NCBI RefSeq assembly: GCF_000971115.1
Contig: NZ_BBLV01000004.1
Coordinates: 124,001 to 188,000 of the forward strand
Length of the DNA: 64,000 nt
Origin: Demequina gelatinilytica
Lineage (GTDB): Bacteria > Actinomycetota > Actinomycetes > Actinomycetales > Demequinaceae
Reading direction: 5' to 3'
Position 1 is the stretch's first letter; the number at the start of each line of letters is the position of its first letter. The translations under genes and the position numbers were made by a program. The notes under the pieces are model-generated. The model did no database searches, was not told the DNA's origin, and was given only the letters and a program-made list of their open reading frames with translations. Below are positions 51,554-60,951 of the stretch, piece by piece.

Positions 51554-51697
51554 CTGAATTGCCCCCCTTTCGTGACCAAACAGTAACCACCTGTCTCACC
51601 ATGCGAGACATGTGTCGGGTCCATCACATGACATTCGGGATGATTCGGTCAAGCAGTCTCACCCCTCGATGTCAGAGGCCCCTGCGATGCTTGCGCC

Positions 51698-52948
51698 ATG
51701 ACCGAGATCCTCATCGCTGTCCTGTCACTCGCCGTCGGCGTCGCGCTGGGGGCCGCGCTCATGGTCGCCAAGAGCGGCGGGCTCCGCGCCGAGCTCGCGG
51801 AGGCTCGCGCGGGCCTGCGCGCAGCGGAGGCCCGCGAGGCACGGGCTGCCGCCGACCAGGAGACGATGCGTGATCAGTTCCGGGTGCTGGCGGCCGATGC
51901 CGCCCGCACCCTCGCGGAGACGCAGGAGCGTCGGCTCGCGGCCGAGCGCAACGCGCAGAGCGCGGAGGCGCAGAGGCGCGAGGAGACGATGCGGCGCCTG
52001 GTCGACCCGATGGCGCGCGCGCTCGACGAGGTGAAGCGGTCCACCGGGGAGGCGGACAAGGCGCGCCTCGCGACCGAGGCTCGGCTCACCGAGCAGGTGC
52101 GGGCCCTCATGGCCGCGTCCGACAAGGTGGGCCGCGAGACGGCGGGCCTGCGGACCGCGCTTCGCCGGCCCGAGGTGCGCGGCCGCTGGGGCGAGCTCCA
52201 CCTGAGGCGCGTGGTCGAGGTCGCCGGGCTGGTGCACCACGTCGACTTCGTGGAGCAGGCGACCGACACCGATGAGGAGGGACGGAGGCTGCGTCCCGAC
52301 ATGCTCGTCCACCTCGCGGGCGGGAGGACCGTGGTGGTCGACGCCAAGACCCCCTTCGACGCGATCCTCGACCTCGACGACGAGTCGATCGACAGGGACG
52401 TGACGCTCGACCGCCATGTCGACGCCGTGCGCAAGCGTGTCCAGGAGCTCAAGGGCAAGGCGTACACCAGCCAGGTCGACTCGCGCCTCGAGTTCGTGGT
52501 GCTGTTCATGCCCGCGGAGTCGTTCCTCCAGCTCGCCCTCGAAAGGGATCCGCGCCTGCAGGAGTGGGCATGGGAGCAGGGCGTGGTGATCGCGACCCCG
52601 ACCACGCTCGTCGCGCTGCTGCGCACCATCGCGCACGCGTGGCGCGAGACGGCGCTGGCGGAGAACGCGCAGCAGGTGCTGACCACCGGACGCGAGCTCT
52701 ACGAGCGCCTCACCACCATGGGCGGGCACCTCGGGAGGCTCGGCAAGCAGCTCGACTCGGCGAGCAAGGCCTACAACGACACCATCGGCGCGTTCGAGCG
52801 GCGCGTGCTGCCCTCCGCCCGCCGCATGGGCTCGCTCCAGCAGCTCGACGGTGAGTTCGCGGCCACGCAGATCGACACCGAGGTGCGCGAGATCACCGCG
52901 GCCGACGTCCCGCTCGAGGAGCAGGGCGAGCTGCTCGACCGCCGCTGA
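51698..52948 (+). CDS. rmuC: DNA recombination protein RmuC homologue
   Basis: This is a 416-residue protein with an N-terminal TM helix (ILIAVLSLAVGVALGAALMVA), an Ala/Glu/Arg-rich coiled coil (about 30-150) and the RmuC nuclease-like domain. Conserved stretches are RGRWGELHLRRVVEVAGLVHHVDF, RPDMLVHLAGGRTVVVDAKTPFDAIL (the PD-(D/E)xK-like core) and PAESFLQLAL. E. coli RmuC limits inversions at short inverted repeats. It converges with ispH, with 12 bases between the stops. Confidence 0.93.
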   Translation: MTEILIAVLSLAVGVALGAALMVAKSGGLRAELAEARAGLRAAEAREARAAADQETMRDQFRVLAADAARTLAETQERRLAAERNAQSAEAQRREETMRRLVDPMARALDEVKRSTGEADKARLATEARLTEQVRALMAASDKVGRETAGLRTALRRPEVRGRWGELHLRRVVEVAGLVHHVDFVEQATDTDEEGRRLRPDMLVHLAGGRTVVVDAKTPFDAILDLDDESIDRDVTLDRHVDAVRKRVQELKGKAYTSQVDSRLEFVVLFMPAESFLQLALERDPRLQEWAWEQGVVIATPTTLVALLRTIAHAWRETALAENAQQVLTTGRELYERLTTMGGHLGRLGKQLDSASKAYNDTIGAFERRVLPSARRMGSLQQLDGEFAATQIDTEVREITAADVPLEEQGELLDRR

Positions 52949-52960
52949 CCCGGATCGAGG

Positions 52961-53944
52961 TCACGCCCGGACGGCGCGCTCGGCCTCCTTGGCCTTGAGG
53001 TCGGCGCGGATCTCGCGCGGCAGGGAGAACATGAGGTCCTCCGTGGCGGTGCGGACCTCCTCGACGGTCTCGTAGCCCCGGTGCGCGAGGTCCTCCAGCA
53101 CGTCGCGCACGAGGATCTCAGGCACCGACGCCCCGGAGGTCACACCCACGGTCGTGACGCCGTCGAACCACTCGTCGCGGATCTCGGTCGCACGGTCGAC
53201 GCGGAACGAGGCGCGCGCCCCCGACTGGAGCGCCACCTCGACCAGACGGACCGAGTTGGACGAGTTCGCGGACCCGACCACGACCACCAGATCGCACTCG
53301 GGGGCCAACTTCTTGACCGCCACCTGGCGGTTCTGGGTGGCGTAGCAGATGTCGTCGCTCGGCGGGTCCTGGAGCGCAGGGAAGCGCTCACGCAGGCGGC
53401 GCACCGTCTCCATCGTCTCGTCGACCGACAGGGTGGTCTGCGACAGCCACACCACGTTCTCGGGGTCCGGGACCTCGAGCCCGTCGACGTCGTCGGGCGA
53501 GTTGACCACGATCGTGTGATCGGGGGCCTCGCCGGCGGTCCCCTCGACCTCCTCGTGCCCGGTGTGGCCGATGAGCAGGATGGTCCGTTCATCGCGAGCG
53601 AAGCGGATGGCCTCCTTGTGCACCTTGGTCACCAACGGGCACGTCGCGTCGATGGTCAGCAGGTTGCGCGCATCGGCGGCCTCGCGCACCGCGGGCGAGA
53701 CCCCGTGCGCGGAGAACACGACGCGCGCGCCCTCGGGCACGTCGTCGGTCTCGTCGACGAAGATCGCGCCCCGCTCGGAGAGCGTCTCCACCACGTACTT
53801 GTTGTGGACGATCTCCTTGCGCACATAGATAGGTGCGCCGTGCAGCTCGAGCGCCTTCTCGACCGCGATGACCGCGCGGTCCACGCCCGCGCAGTAGCCT
53901 CGCGGCGCAGCCAGCAGGACGCGCTTGGTGGGGGTGTCAGGCAT
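52961..53944 (-). CDS. ispH: 4-hydroxy-3-methylbut-2-enyl diphosphate reductase
   Basis: This enzyme carries out the final MEP-pathway step, giving IPP and DMAPP. The 327-residue iron-sulfur enzyme has the three conserved Cys: C18 in [11 protein letters not shown], one in [15 protein letters not shown], and one in [11 protein letters not shown]. The EIVHNKYVV and [10 protein letters not shown] active-site segments are present. ATG 53944 is preceded by TAGGAT (53952-53957, minus) at 7 bases; an ATG at 53953 is the alternative. It is divergent from xseA, whose start is only 31 bases away. Confidence 0.95.
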   Translation of the reverse strand: MPDTPTKRVLLAAPRGYCAGVDRAVIAVEKALELHGAPIYVRKEIVHNKYVVETLSERGAIFVDETDDVPEGARVVFSAHGVSPAVREAADARNLLTIDATCPLVTKVHKEAIRFARDERTILLIGHTGHEEVEGTAGEAPDHTIVVNSPDDVDGLEVPDPENVVWLSQTTLSVDETMETVRRLRERFPALQDPPSDDICYATQNRQVAVKKLAPECDLVVVVGSANSSNSVRLVEVALQSGARASFRVDRATEIRDEWFDGVTTVGVTSGASVPEILVRDVLEDLAHRGYETVEEVRTATEDLMFSLPREIRADLKAKEAERAVRA

Positions 53945-53975
53945 GCGCTCCATCCTACGTGGCAGGCTGAGGCCC

Positions 53976-55211
53976 GTGACCGAGAGCCCCGCGCCCCACA
54001 GCCTGCCCGCCACCGCCGGCGAGACGTCGGCCGAACGGCCGTGGCCCGTCCGTCACCTCTCCCCCAAGATCGGCGACTTCATCTCGCGCCTGCCCGCCGT
54101 GTGGGTCGAGGGACAGGTGCTCAACGTCAAGCGCTGGCGACACCTGGTGTTCCTCACGCTGCGCGACACGGACGAGAACATGTCGATCAGCGCGACGCTG
54201 CCCGCACGCGAGGCCGAGGCTCTCGGCATCGACCTGGTGGACGGCACCCGCGTGGTCATCCACGCCAAGCCCGAGTGGTGGACGCGCTCCGGCTCCCTGC
54301 AGCTCGCGGGGCGCGAGGTGCGGCAGGTGGGGCTCGGCGACCTGCTCGCGCGCCTCGAGGCGCTCAAGGAGGCGCTCGCCCGCGAGGGCCTGTTCGACCT
54401 CGACCGCAAGGTCCCGCTCCCGTTCATCCCGAGGACGGTCGGCCTGGTGTGCGCGACGCAGGGCGACGCGGAGCACGACGTGGTGGAGAACGCGACCCGG
54501 CGGTGGCCCGGCGTGCACTTCGAGATCCGCCGCGTCACCGTCCAGGGACCCCGCGCGGTCCCGGAGACCACTGCGGCGATCCGCGAGCTCGACTCGGTGC
54601 CCGACATCGACGTCATCGTGGTCGCGCGCGGCGGCGGGTCCTTCGAGGACCTCCTGCCGTTCAGCGACGAGGCGCTGGTCCGTGCCGCCGCGGCCTGCGA
54701 GACGCCCCTGGTGAGCGCGATCGGGCATGAGAAGGACTCGCCGCTGCTCGACCTGGTCGCGGACTACCGCGCCTCGACGCCCACCGATGCCGGCAAGCGC
54801 ATCGTCCCCGATGCCGCCGCGGAGGCCCAGGGCCTCGCACGCGCGCGGCGGACGATGGCCGCGGCGGTCGAGCGTCACGTGGCGCGCGAGATGCTCGGCC
54901 TGCGCACCATGCGCTCGCGCCCGGTCCTCGCGCGTCCCGAGGCGATGCTCGCGCCCTACGCAGAGGCGGTCGCGCGGGGCCGCGAGCGCTCGACCCGTGC
55001 GATGACGGGCGTGCTCGACCGCGCCGGCGCGTCCACGCGCGAGCTCACGGCGTCGTTGCGCGCGCTCAGCCCGCTCAGCACCCTGGAGCGCGGCTTCGCC
55101 GTGGTGCGCACGCCCGAGGGCGGCGTGATCCGCGACGCCGCACAGGTGAGCGCGGGCGACGCGCTGCGCATCCGTGTCGCGCGTGGCGATATCGAGGCCA
55201 CCGCGCGCTGA
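53976..55211 (+). CDS. xseA: Exodeoxyribonuclease VII large subunit
   Basis: This is the catalytic subunit of the single-strand exonuclease ExoVII. The 411-residue protein has an N-terminal OB fold ([33 protein letters not shown]), a catalytic domain with [25 protein letters not shown] and [26 protein letters not shown], and a coiled-coil C-terminus with [19 protein letters not shown] 53976 follows CAGGCT by 7 bases. The small subunit xseB is not adjacent: an opposite-strand gene lies between. Confidence 0.94.
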   Translation: MTESPAPHSLPATAGETSAERPWPVRHLSPKIGDFISRLPAVWVEGQVLNVKRWRHLVFLTLRDTDENMSISATLPAREAEALGIDLVDGTRVVIHAKPEWWTRSGSLQLAGREVRQVGLGDLLARLEALKEALAREGLFDLDRKVPLPFIPRTVGLVCATQGDAEHDVVENATRRWPGVHFEIRRVTVQGPRAVPETTAAIRELDSVPDIDVIVVARGGGSFEDLLPFSDEALVRAAAACETPLVSAIGHEKDSPLLDLVADYRASTPTDAGKRIVPDAAAEAQGLARARRTMAAAVERHVAREMLGLRTMRSRPVLARPEAMLAPYAEAVARGRERSTRAMTGVLDRAGASTRELTASLRALSPLSTLERGFAVVRTPEGGVIRDAAQVSAGDALRIRVARGDIEATAR

Positions 55212-55225
55212 CCGGCGGGGTCCTC

Positions 55226-55813
55226 TCAGCGCTTGTTGTTGCCGAGCAGAACGTCGAGCGCGTCGGCCCGGGAGGCGTTGTTGTGCGGCGCGGTGGTCTC
55301 CGTGCGGCGCGGCGCCTGGACCGTGGGCGGGAACGCGGGGATCTGCGCTGCCGAGGCTGCGGCGGCGGCCGGTGCCGCGGGCGCCGGGACGGCGGCCTCG
55401 GGAGCCTTCCACGTGCCTGCCTTGACGGCGGCGCTGCGGGAGCGCGCGGCCTTGGCGTACTCCTTGTGCAGCTGGCGGCCGAGCTTCGCGATGAGCGACT
55501 CCGGCACGGCGGGGTTCTCGATGAGCGCGTAGATGACGTCGACGTTCTTGTCCTTCGCGAGGTCCTCGCGGACCTCGAGCGGGATCGACTCGCGACGGTT
55601 GCGCGCGAGGCCGATGCGGACATCCGCTGCCGAGTCCTCGGCGAGCTTGAGCAGCGTCATGAGGGGCGTGCCCGCGTGCGCGGCGACGGCAGCACGGACC
55701 TTGACCTCGGGCGAGCGGGCGAGCGAGGCGAGCTCGCCGTCGGTGACCCCGTCGGGGATCGCCTTGAGCGCGCTCTGTCGGGCCGTCTGCTGTGCGTTGG
55801 AGTCGCTGAACAT
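55226..55813 (-). CDS. Leucine-rich-repeat-variant (LRV)-like repeat protein
   Basis: This is a 195-residue protein. Residues about 10-115 contain four degenerate helical repeats (for example SPEVKVRAAVAAHAGTPLMTLLKLAED and KNVDVIYALIENPAVPESLIAKL), where each unit has an L/V-x-A-x-N-x(2)-P-like core typical of variant leucine-rich repeats. The second half is an Ala/Pro-rich linker, and the final segment reads NNASRADALDVLLGNNKR. Function is unknown; such solenoids usually bind proteins. It sits between xseA and xseB on the opposite strand, converging with xseA. Confidence 0.72.
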   Translation of the reverse strand: MFSDSNAQQTARQSALKAIPDGVTDGELASLARSPEVKVRAAVAAHAGTPLMTLLKLAEDSAADVRIGLARNRRESIPLEVREDLAKDKNVDVIYALIENPAVPESLIAKLGRQLHKEYAKAARSRSAAVKAGTWKAPEAAVPAPAAPAAAAASAAQIPAFPPTVQAPRRTETTAPHNNASRADALDVLLGNNKR

Positions 55814-55934
55814 GTCCACCTCATCGTGTTGTTCCGGGAACGTACCCCATGAGAGGGCCGTATGTCCCGGGTATGACGACGTTCTCGGCACCAACCGCGA
55901 AGTTCTTGAGAGGCCGCCCGGTAGCGTGGTCGGC

Positions 55935-56219
55935 ATGAGCAACGCCGCCGCACCTTCCGAGCGCCCTGTCGAGTCGCTGTCGTACGAGGAGGCGAGGGAC
56001 GAGCTCATCTCGATCGTCGCCCGCCTCGAGGGCGGCAGCGCGACCCTCGAGGACTCCCTGGGCCTCTGGGAGCGGGGCGAGGCGCTCGCCGCGCGCTGCC
56101 AGGCGCTGCTCGACGGCGCCTACGCCCGCATCGCTGAGGCGGGGGACGACGGCGAGGCGTCCGACGCGGGCATCGTCGGCATCGTGCCCGCGGAGGAGGA
56201 CGAGGAGGCCGACCGATGA
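55935..56219 (+). CDS. xseB: Exodeoxyribonuclease VII small subunit
   Basis: This is the small structural subunit of ExoVII, 94 residues. The helical core SYEEARDELISIVARLEGGSATLEDSLGLWERGEALAARCQALLDGAYARI is family-typical. An acidic tail follows. The ATG is preceded by TAGCGT (55922-55927) at 7 bases, so it is probably transcribed independently as a leaderless mRNA, which fits its separation from xseA. Its end overlaps the sugar kinase start by 4 bases. Confidence 0.92.
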   Translation: MSNAAAPSERPVESLSYEEARDELISIVARLEGGSATLEDSLGLWERGEALAARCQALLDGAYARIAEAGDDGEASDAGIVGIVPAEEDEEADR

Positions 56220-57130
56220 CCGACCACGTCCTGGTGATCGGCGAGGCCCTGGTCGATGTGGTCGTCCGCCCGGAAGGGACCGAGACCCACCCCGGAGGCT
56301 CCCCGGCCAACGTCGCGCTCGGCCTCGCGAAGCTGGGCCGCGCGGCGGACCTCCTCACGCACCTCGGGCTCGACCCCCATGGCGTGCTGGTCGCCGACCA
56401 CCTGCAGGACGCCGGCGTCCGTCTGACCCCCGGCTCCGCGGGTCCGGGCGCGACCTCGGTCGCGACGGCCAGCATCGGCGCGGACGGCTCCGCGACCTAC
56501 GACTTCGCGATCGACTGGCACCTCTCCCCCGGCGTGCGCCTGCGCAACGCGCCGCTCGCGGTCCACACCGGCTCGATCGCCGCGGTCCTCGAGCCCGGGG
56601 CGAGCGACGTGCTGAAGGTGGTGCGGGCCCTGCGCCACGGCGCGACGTTCACGTACGACCCGAACGCCCGTCCGACGCTCATGGGAGAGCCCTCCGCGGC
56701 TCGCGCGGCGACCGAGAGGTTCGTGAGGATCGCCGACGTCGTCAAGGCCTCCGACGAGGACCTCGCGTGGCTCACCGGCGGCGACGTGGACGATGCGGCA
56801 CGCGCCTGGGCCCGGATGGGCCCCGCCGTGGTCGTGGTCACCCGCGGCGCGGACGGGGCGAGCGCATACCTCCACGACGGTCGCGAGATCCATGCGCCCG
56901 GCGTCCCCGTATCCGTCGCGGACACGGTCGGCGCGGGCGACTCGTTCATGTCCGGGCTGATCGACGGGCTGTGGACCGCGGGTCTCCTGGGAGGCGCGCA
57001 GCGTGCGGCGTTGCGGGAGGTCGACGACGCGACGGTGACCGCGATCCTCGAGCGCTGCGTGCGCATCGGCGCCCTCACCTGCTCGCGTCCCGGGGCGAAC
57101 CCTCCCACCGCCGACGAGCTCGGCTTCTGA
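56216..57130 (+). CDS. PfkB-family sugar kinase (fructokinase-like)
   Basis: This 304-residue kinase has the PfkB signatures GEALVDVVV with HPGGSPANVALGLAKLG at the N-terminus and VADTVGAGDSFMSGLIDGL at the C-terminus, where the Asp of GAGDSF is the catalytic base. YDPNARPTLM and KASDEDLAWLTGG are also conserved. The overall pattern resembles fructokinases, but ribokinase-like specificity cannot be excluded. GAGGAGG precedes the ATG, which overlaps xseB (ATGA); the functional link to ExoVII is not obvious. Confidence 0.87.
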   Translation: MTDHVLVIGEALVDVVVRPEGTETHPGGSPANVALGLAKLGRAADLLTHLGLDPHGVLVADHLQDAGVRLTPGSAGPGATSVATASIGADGSATYDFAIDWHLSPGVRLRNAPLAVHTGSIAAVLEPGASDVLKVVRALRHGATFTYDPNARPTLMGEPSAARAATERFVRIADVVKASDEDLAWLTGGDVDDAARAWARMGPAVVVVTRGADGASAYLHDGREIHAPGVPVSVADTVGAGDSFMSGLIDGLWTAGLLGGAQRAALREVDDATVTAILERCVRIGALTCSRPGANPPTADELGF

Positions 57131-57217
57131 GGCGGCGCGCACGGTCCCTCAAGGATCGTGTGCGATCCGCGGCGAGGTGGGACCGAGGTCCCGTGGCGTC
57201 GTGCCACACTGGGCGCC

Positions 57218-58606
57218 ATGACAACGGAGTTCCGCATCGAGCACGACACCATGGGCGAGGTCCGGGTCCCCGCCGACGCCCTCTACCGCGCGCAGACGCA
57301 GCGCGCCGTCGAGAACTTCCCCATCTCGGGGACCACGCTCGAGCGCCGCCACATCGAGGCGCTCGCCCGCGTGAAGAAGGCCGCCGCCCGCGCCAACGCG
57401 GAGCTCGGGGTGCTCGACCAGGACATCGCCGACGCGATCGTCGGCGCGGCCGACGCCGTCGCCTCCGGTCAGCACGACGAGCACTTCCCGGTCGACGTCT
57501 TCCAGACGGGCTCCGGCACGTCCTCGAACATGAACACCAACGAGGTCATCGCGACGCTCGCGACCCGCGCGCTGGGCCGCGACGTCCACCCGAACGACCA
57601 CGTCAACGCGTCGCAGTCCTCGAACGACGTGTTCCCCACCTCGGTGCACGTCGCGGCGACGGCCTCGCTCGTGGGCGACCTCATCCCCGCGCTCGAGCAC
57701 CTGGCCACGTCCCTCGAGACGAAGGCCGACGAGTTCGCCGACGTCTACAAGTCGGGTCGCACGCACCTCATGGACGCGACGCCCGTGACGCTGGGCCAGG
57801 AGTTCTCCGGCTACGCCGCCGCGATCCGCTACGGCGTCGAGCGCCTGCTGGTCGCGCTTCCGCGGGTGGCCGAGGTGCCGCTGGGCGGCACCGCGGTCGG
57901 CACCGGCATCAACACGCCCGAGGGCTTCCCGCAGCGGGTGATCGCGCTGCTCGCCGAGGACACCGGGCTGCCCATCACGGAGGCGCGCAACCACTTCGAG
58001 GCGCAATCCGCTCGCGACGGCCTGGTCGAGGTCTCCGGCGCGCTGCGCACCATCGCGGTGTCGCTGACCAAGATCTGCAACGACCTGCGATGGATGGGCT
58101 CCGGACCGAACACCGGCCTGGGCGAGATCCAGCTCCCCGACCTCCAGCCGGGCTCCTCGATCATGCCCGGCAAGGTCAACCCCGTGGTTCCCGAGGCCGT
58201 CCTCATGGTCTGCGCCCGCGTGGTGGGCAACGACGCGACGGTCGCGTGGGCCGGTGCGTCGGGCGCGTTCGAGCTCAACGTGCAGATCCCGGTGATGGCC
58301 CTCGGCACGCTCGAGTCCACGCGCCTGCTCGCGAACGCGAGCCGGGTGCTCGCGGACCGCACGGTGGTGGGGATCGTCGCGAACGTCGACAAGGCGCGCC
58401 GCCTCGCGGAGGCCAGCCCCAGCATCGTGACCCCTCTCAACCGGGTGATCGGCTACGAGAACGCCGCGAAGATCGCCAAGCACTCCGTGAAGGCCGGCCT
58501 AACGGTGCGCGAGGCCACCATCGACCTCGGCTTCGTCGAGCGCGGCGAGATCACCGAGGCGCAGCTCGACGAGCTGCTCGACGTCACCACCATGGTGGGC
58601 CGCTGA
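57218..58606 (+). CDS. fumC: Fumarate hydratase, class II
   Basis: This TCA enzyme converts fumarate to malate. The 462-residue iron-independent homotetramer type shows [16 protein letters not shown], the substrate-loop region [21 protein letters not shown], and the superfamily signature [12 protein letters not shown] with the catalytic Ser. It works with sdhCDAB and gltA present elsewhere in this window. The ATG is preceded by CACACT at 7 bases, a weak leaderless -10. Confidence 0.96.
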   Translation: MTTEFRIEHDTMGEVRVPADALYRAQTQRAVENFPISGTTLERRHIEALARVKKAAARANAELGVLDQDIADAIVGAADAVASGQHDEHFPVDVFQTGSGTSSNMNTNEVIATLATRALGRDVHPNDHVNASQSSNDVFPTSVHVAATASLVGDLIPALEHLATSLETKADEFADVYKSGRTHLMDATPVTLGQEFSGYAAAIRYGVERLLVALPRVAEVPLGGTAVGTGINTPEGFPQRVIALLAEDTGLPITEARNHFEAQSARDGLVEVSGALRTIAVSLTKICNDLRWMGSGPNTGLGEIQLPDLQPGSSIMPGKVNPVVPEAVLMVCARVVGNDATVAWAGASGAFELNVQIPVMALGTLESTRLLANASRVLADRTVVGIVANVDKARRLAEASPSIVTPLNRVIGYENAAKIAKHSVKAGLTVREATIDLGFVERGEITEAQLDELLDVTTMVGR

Positions 58607-58642
58607 CCTCACGCGCGTGACCTCACGCGCGTCGCGTAAACT
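58604..58642 (+). promoter_or_regulatory. ndh promoter with tandem palindromic repeats
   Basis: The 14-nt unit TGACCTCACGCGCG occurs twice in tandem (58604-58617 and 58618-58631). TCACGCGCGTGA (58609-58620) is a perfect 12-bp palindrome, and ACGCGCGT recurs at 58625-58632. TAAACT at 58637-58642 is a good -10, so the repeats cover the -35 region and may bind a regulator of the NADH dehydrogenase gene. Confidence 0.5.
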
Positions 58643-58729
58643 CGTGGCGTTCTGATCGCACGGCCGCGGGACGGCCGATGCGGGAACAGCGCACCGGCGC
58701 CCGTGGTTCCCCTCGCTGGAGGTGTCACC

Positions 58730-60043
58730 ATGTCACGCACTCGTGTCCTCATCCTGGGCGGAGGCTACGTCGGCCTCTACACCGCCCTCACCCTGATGCG
58801 GAAGGCGTCCGACCGCGTCGAGGTCACCGTCCTCGACCGCCGTCCGTACATGACCTATGCGCCCTTCCTGCCCGAGGTCGGCGCCGGCTCGATCGAGCCG
58901 CGTCACGCTGTGGTGCCGCTGCGTCGCGAGCTCGCCGGCGCGCGCATCCTGCAGGGCAAGGTCGAGGGCATCGACCATGCCTCGCGGCGCGTCACCGCGA
59001 CCACGGACCTCGGCGAGGTCATGGAGCTCGACTACGACGAGATCGTGATCGCGCTCGGCGCCGTGTCCCGCACCCTGCCCATCCCCGGCCTGGCCGAGTT
59101 CGGCATCGGCTTCAAGTACGTCGAGGAGGCCATCAGCCTGCGCAACCGCGTCCTCGGCCGCATCGCGCGCGCCGCGACCACCGATGACGAGGATCTGCGC
59201 CGCAAGCTCCTCACCTTCGTGTTCGTCGGCGGCGGCTTTGCGGGCGTCGAGGCCTTCGCGGAGACCGAGGACATGGCGAAGGCCGCCCTGCGGTACTACC
59301 CCGAGCTCTCGCGCGACGACCTCAACTTCGTCATGGTCGAGGCCGCGCCGCGCATCCTCCCCGAGATGGGCCCCGAGATGGGCGGCTACACCGTCGAGGA
59401 GCTCGAGCGCCGCGGCATGCGGGTGCTGCTCGAGACCCGCCTCGACAGCTGCATCGACGGGCACATCGTGCTCTCCAACGGCGAGTCGTTCGAGGCGGAC
59501 ACGCTCGTGTGGACCGCAGGCGTGAAGCCGTCGCCGGTGCTCGCGACCTCGGACCTGCCGCTCGGCCCGCGCGGTCATGTCAACACGGCCGCGACCCTCC
59601 AGGTGATCGACGACTCCGGCGAGCCGATCGGCGGCGCATGGGCCGCAGGCGACTGCGCGCAGGTCCCCAACCTGGTCGAGGACGAGGGCGACTGGTGCGC
59701 CCCGTCCGCGCAGCACGCGGTGCGCCAGGCGAAGCACCTCGGCGCCAACATCGCGCGGTCGCTCAAGGGCGAGACGCTCACGCAGTACAAGCACAAGCAC
59801 CTGGGCGTGGTGGCCTCGCTGGGCCTCAACAAGGGCGTCGCGACCACCATGGGCTTCAAGCTCCGCGGCTGGCCGGCCTGGTTCATGCACCGCACGTACC
59901 ACCTCATGGCGATCCCCACGTTCAACCGCAAGGCACGCGTGGCGATCGACTGGGCGACGGCCGTGTTCTTCCGCCGCGACCTGGTGTCGATGGGCCGGAT
60001 CCACGAGCCCCGCCGCGCGTTCGAGGAGGCTGCGCGCTCCTAG
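58730..60043 (+). CDS. ndh: Type II NADH dehydrogenase / NAD(P)/FAD-dependent oxidoreductase
   Basis: This non-proton-pumping NADH:menaquinone oxidoreductase has 437 residues. The FAD motif is VLILGGGYVGLYTALTLMR at residues 5-23, the second dinucleotide fold is FVFVGGGFAGVEAFAE near 165, and the FAD-contacting WAAGDCAQVP lies near 305. A C-terminal amphipathic membrane-anchoring region follows (GWPAWFMHRTYHLMAIPTFNRK). GGAGG lies 7 bases before the ATG. The protein feeds electrons from NADH in parallel to complex II of sdhCDAB. Confidence 0.92.
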   Translation: MSRTRVLILGGGYVGLYTALTLMRKASDRVEVTVLDRRPYMTYAPFLPEVGAGSIEPRHAVVPLRRELAGARILQGKVEGIDHASRRVTATTDLGEVMELDYDEIVIALGAVSRTLPIPGLAEFGIGFKYVEEAISLRNRVLGRIARAATTDDEDLRRKLLTFVFVGGGFAGVEAFAETEDMAKAALRYYPELSRDDLNFVMVEAAPRILPEMGPEMGGYTVEELERRGMRVLLETRLDSCIDGHIVLSNGESFEADTLVWTAGVKPSPVLATSDLPLGPRGHVNTAATLQVIDDSGEPIGGAWAAGDCAQVPNLVEDEGDWCAPSAQHAVRQAKHLGANIARSLKGETLTQYKHKHLGVVASLGLNKGVATTMGFKLRGWPAWFMHRTYHLMAIPTFNRKARVAIDWATAVFFRRDLVSMGRIHEPRRAFEEAARS

Positions 60044-60054
60044 CCGCCCCCTCC

Positions 60055-60153
60055 TGACAGCCACAACGGAGTTCGGCGCGACACGCCGGGTCCACGGGGA
60101 CGATGCGCCGGTTCCGCCGGCGTGTCGCCTCGAGATCCGTGGGGAGTGTCGGG
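60055..60153 (+). repeat. 99-bp quasi-palindromic intergenic repeat, copy A
   Basis: The element begins TGACAG and ends AGTGTCGGG. It contains AACGGAGTTCG and GCGACACGCCGG on the left and CCGGCGTGTCGCC and CGAGATCCGT on the right, so the two halves pair. It matches copy B (60840-60938) at about 73 of 99 positions with no indel, in the same orientation. Confidence 0.7.
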
Positions 60154-60168
60154 GTGGGGCAGGCATGA

Positions 60169-60202
60169 CGAAGGGCCCCGGGGTCTCCCCCGGGGCCCTT
60201 CG
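60169..60202. terminator. Terminator after ndh
   Basis: A perfect 15-bp stem (60169-60183 with 60188-60202) around TCTC lies between the convergent ndh gene and the orphan gene at 60240-60719, serving both. No T-tract is present. Confidence 0.8.
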
Positions 60203-60239
60203 CGTGCCCTCCCCGACCGTCCCAGTGCCGGGAGGACGT

Positions 60240-60719
60240 CTACGCCGCGGACACCTCGCGGCACAGCTCCTCGACCAGGCACGCGGCCTGGGCCTCGCGC
60301 GCGGCCTCCTCGAGCGTGACGTCGTCGAGCTCCGCGGAGAGCACCTGGACCACGCTCACATCGAGCAGCAGGTCCTCGCGCACCACCGCATGCGCCTCCT
60401 CCGGCCAGTCCCCGCGCTGGCGCAGGCAGTCCGCGGTCTCCTGCGCGCTCAGGCGCGTCGCGAAGTAGTGCATGCCGCCGCACGAGAGCAGCCCACCCGT
60501 GTACGTCGCGCCGACGAAGTCGACGGACTCGACGTGGGGCTCGTAGCCCTCGACCCACGCGGCCATGAGACGGCGGAACCCGTCCACGCACATCGCGCCC
60601 GCAGGGTGCTCGCCGATCACCACGGAGTTGCCGTGCGTGGTCGCGAGCCGCATCTGCGACAACGGAGCGGCGCCGGCGATCGCGGCGACGTCGGTGAGTG
60701 CCTCGCGGGTCATCGTCAT
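60240..60719 (-). CDS. Orphan hypothetical protein bracketed by repeats
   Basis: This 159-residue soluble protein has no family I can recognise. It begins MTMTREALTDVAAIAGAAPLSQMRLATTHGNSVV, has FVGATYTGGLLSCGGMHYFATRL in the middle and an acidic helical end (SVVQVLSAELDDVTLEEAAREAQAACLVEEL). Five Cys are present without a clear metal motif. GGAG lies 5 bases before the ATG at 60719. A possible -10 TACAGT (60766-60771, minus) is upstream. It is enclosed by two same-orientation copies of the 99-bp repeat. Confidence 0.65.
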   Translation of the reverse strand: MTMTREALTDVAAIAGAAPLSQMRLATTHGNSVVIGEHPAGAMCVDGFRRLMAAWVEGYEPHVESVDFVGATYTGGLLSCGGMHYFATRLSAQETADCLRQRGDWPEEAHAVVREDLLLDVSVVQVLSAELDDVTLEEAAREAQAACLVEELCREVSAA

Positions 60720-60791
60720 GGCGGCTCCAGGGCGTCAGGCGCGGCGGGCGCCGCGGTCTGCGCCCACTGTAGAGGCCATCGAGCGATTAAT

Positions 60792-60829
60792 GCAACAACA
60801 CCGTTGCGTTATCCGATCCGCCCGGATCG
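60792..60829. promoter_or_regulatory. Two inverted repeats upstream of orphan gene
   Basis: GCAAC-N6-GTTGC (60792-60807) and CGATCC-GCCC-GGATCG (60814-60829) lie upstream of the -10 of the minus-strand orphan gene. The first is AT-richer than its surroundings and operator-like. They abut repeat copy B. Confidence 0.4.
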
Positions 60830-60839
60830 CGACGGAGCA

Positions 60840-60938
60840 TGACAGCAGGAACGGAATCGGGCACGACACGCCGGGGTCACCCGCGCATCGTGCCCGTGCC
60901 CGCGGCGTGTCGCCGCGAGATCCGTTCCCAGTGTCGGG
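60840..60938 (+). repeat. 99-bp quasi-palindromic intergenic repeat, copy B
   Basis: This is the same-length, same-orientation relative of the element at 60055-60153, beginning TGACAG and ending AGTGTCGGG with the paired blocks ACGACACGCC and GGCGTGTCGCC. The centre carries GCATCGT, which in copy A occurs as its complement. It ends 13 bases before the cpfC stop (minus strand), so it could also serve as the heme operon terminator. Confidence 0.7.
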
Positions 60939-60951
60939 ACGGTGTCGGGTG

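Noticed and set aside
53081..54730. Plus-strand frame of about 550 codons across ispH and xseA
   Set aside because: It is antisense to ispH and out of frame with xseA; the low-complexity Arg/Gly/Ala-rich translation has no support.
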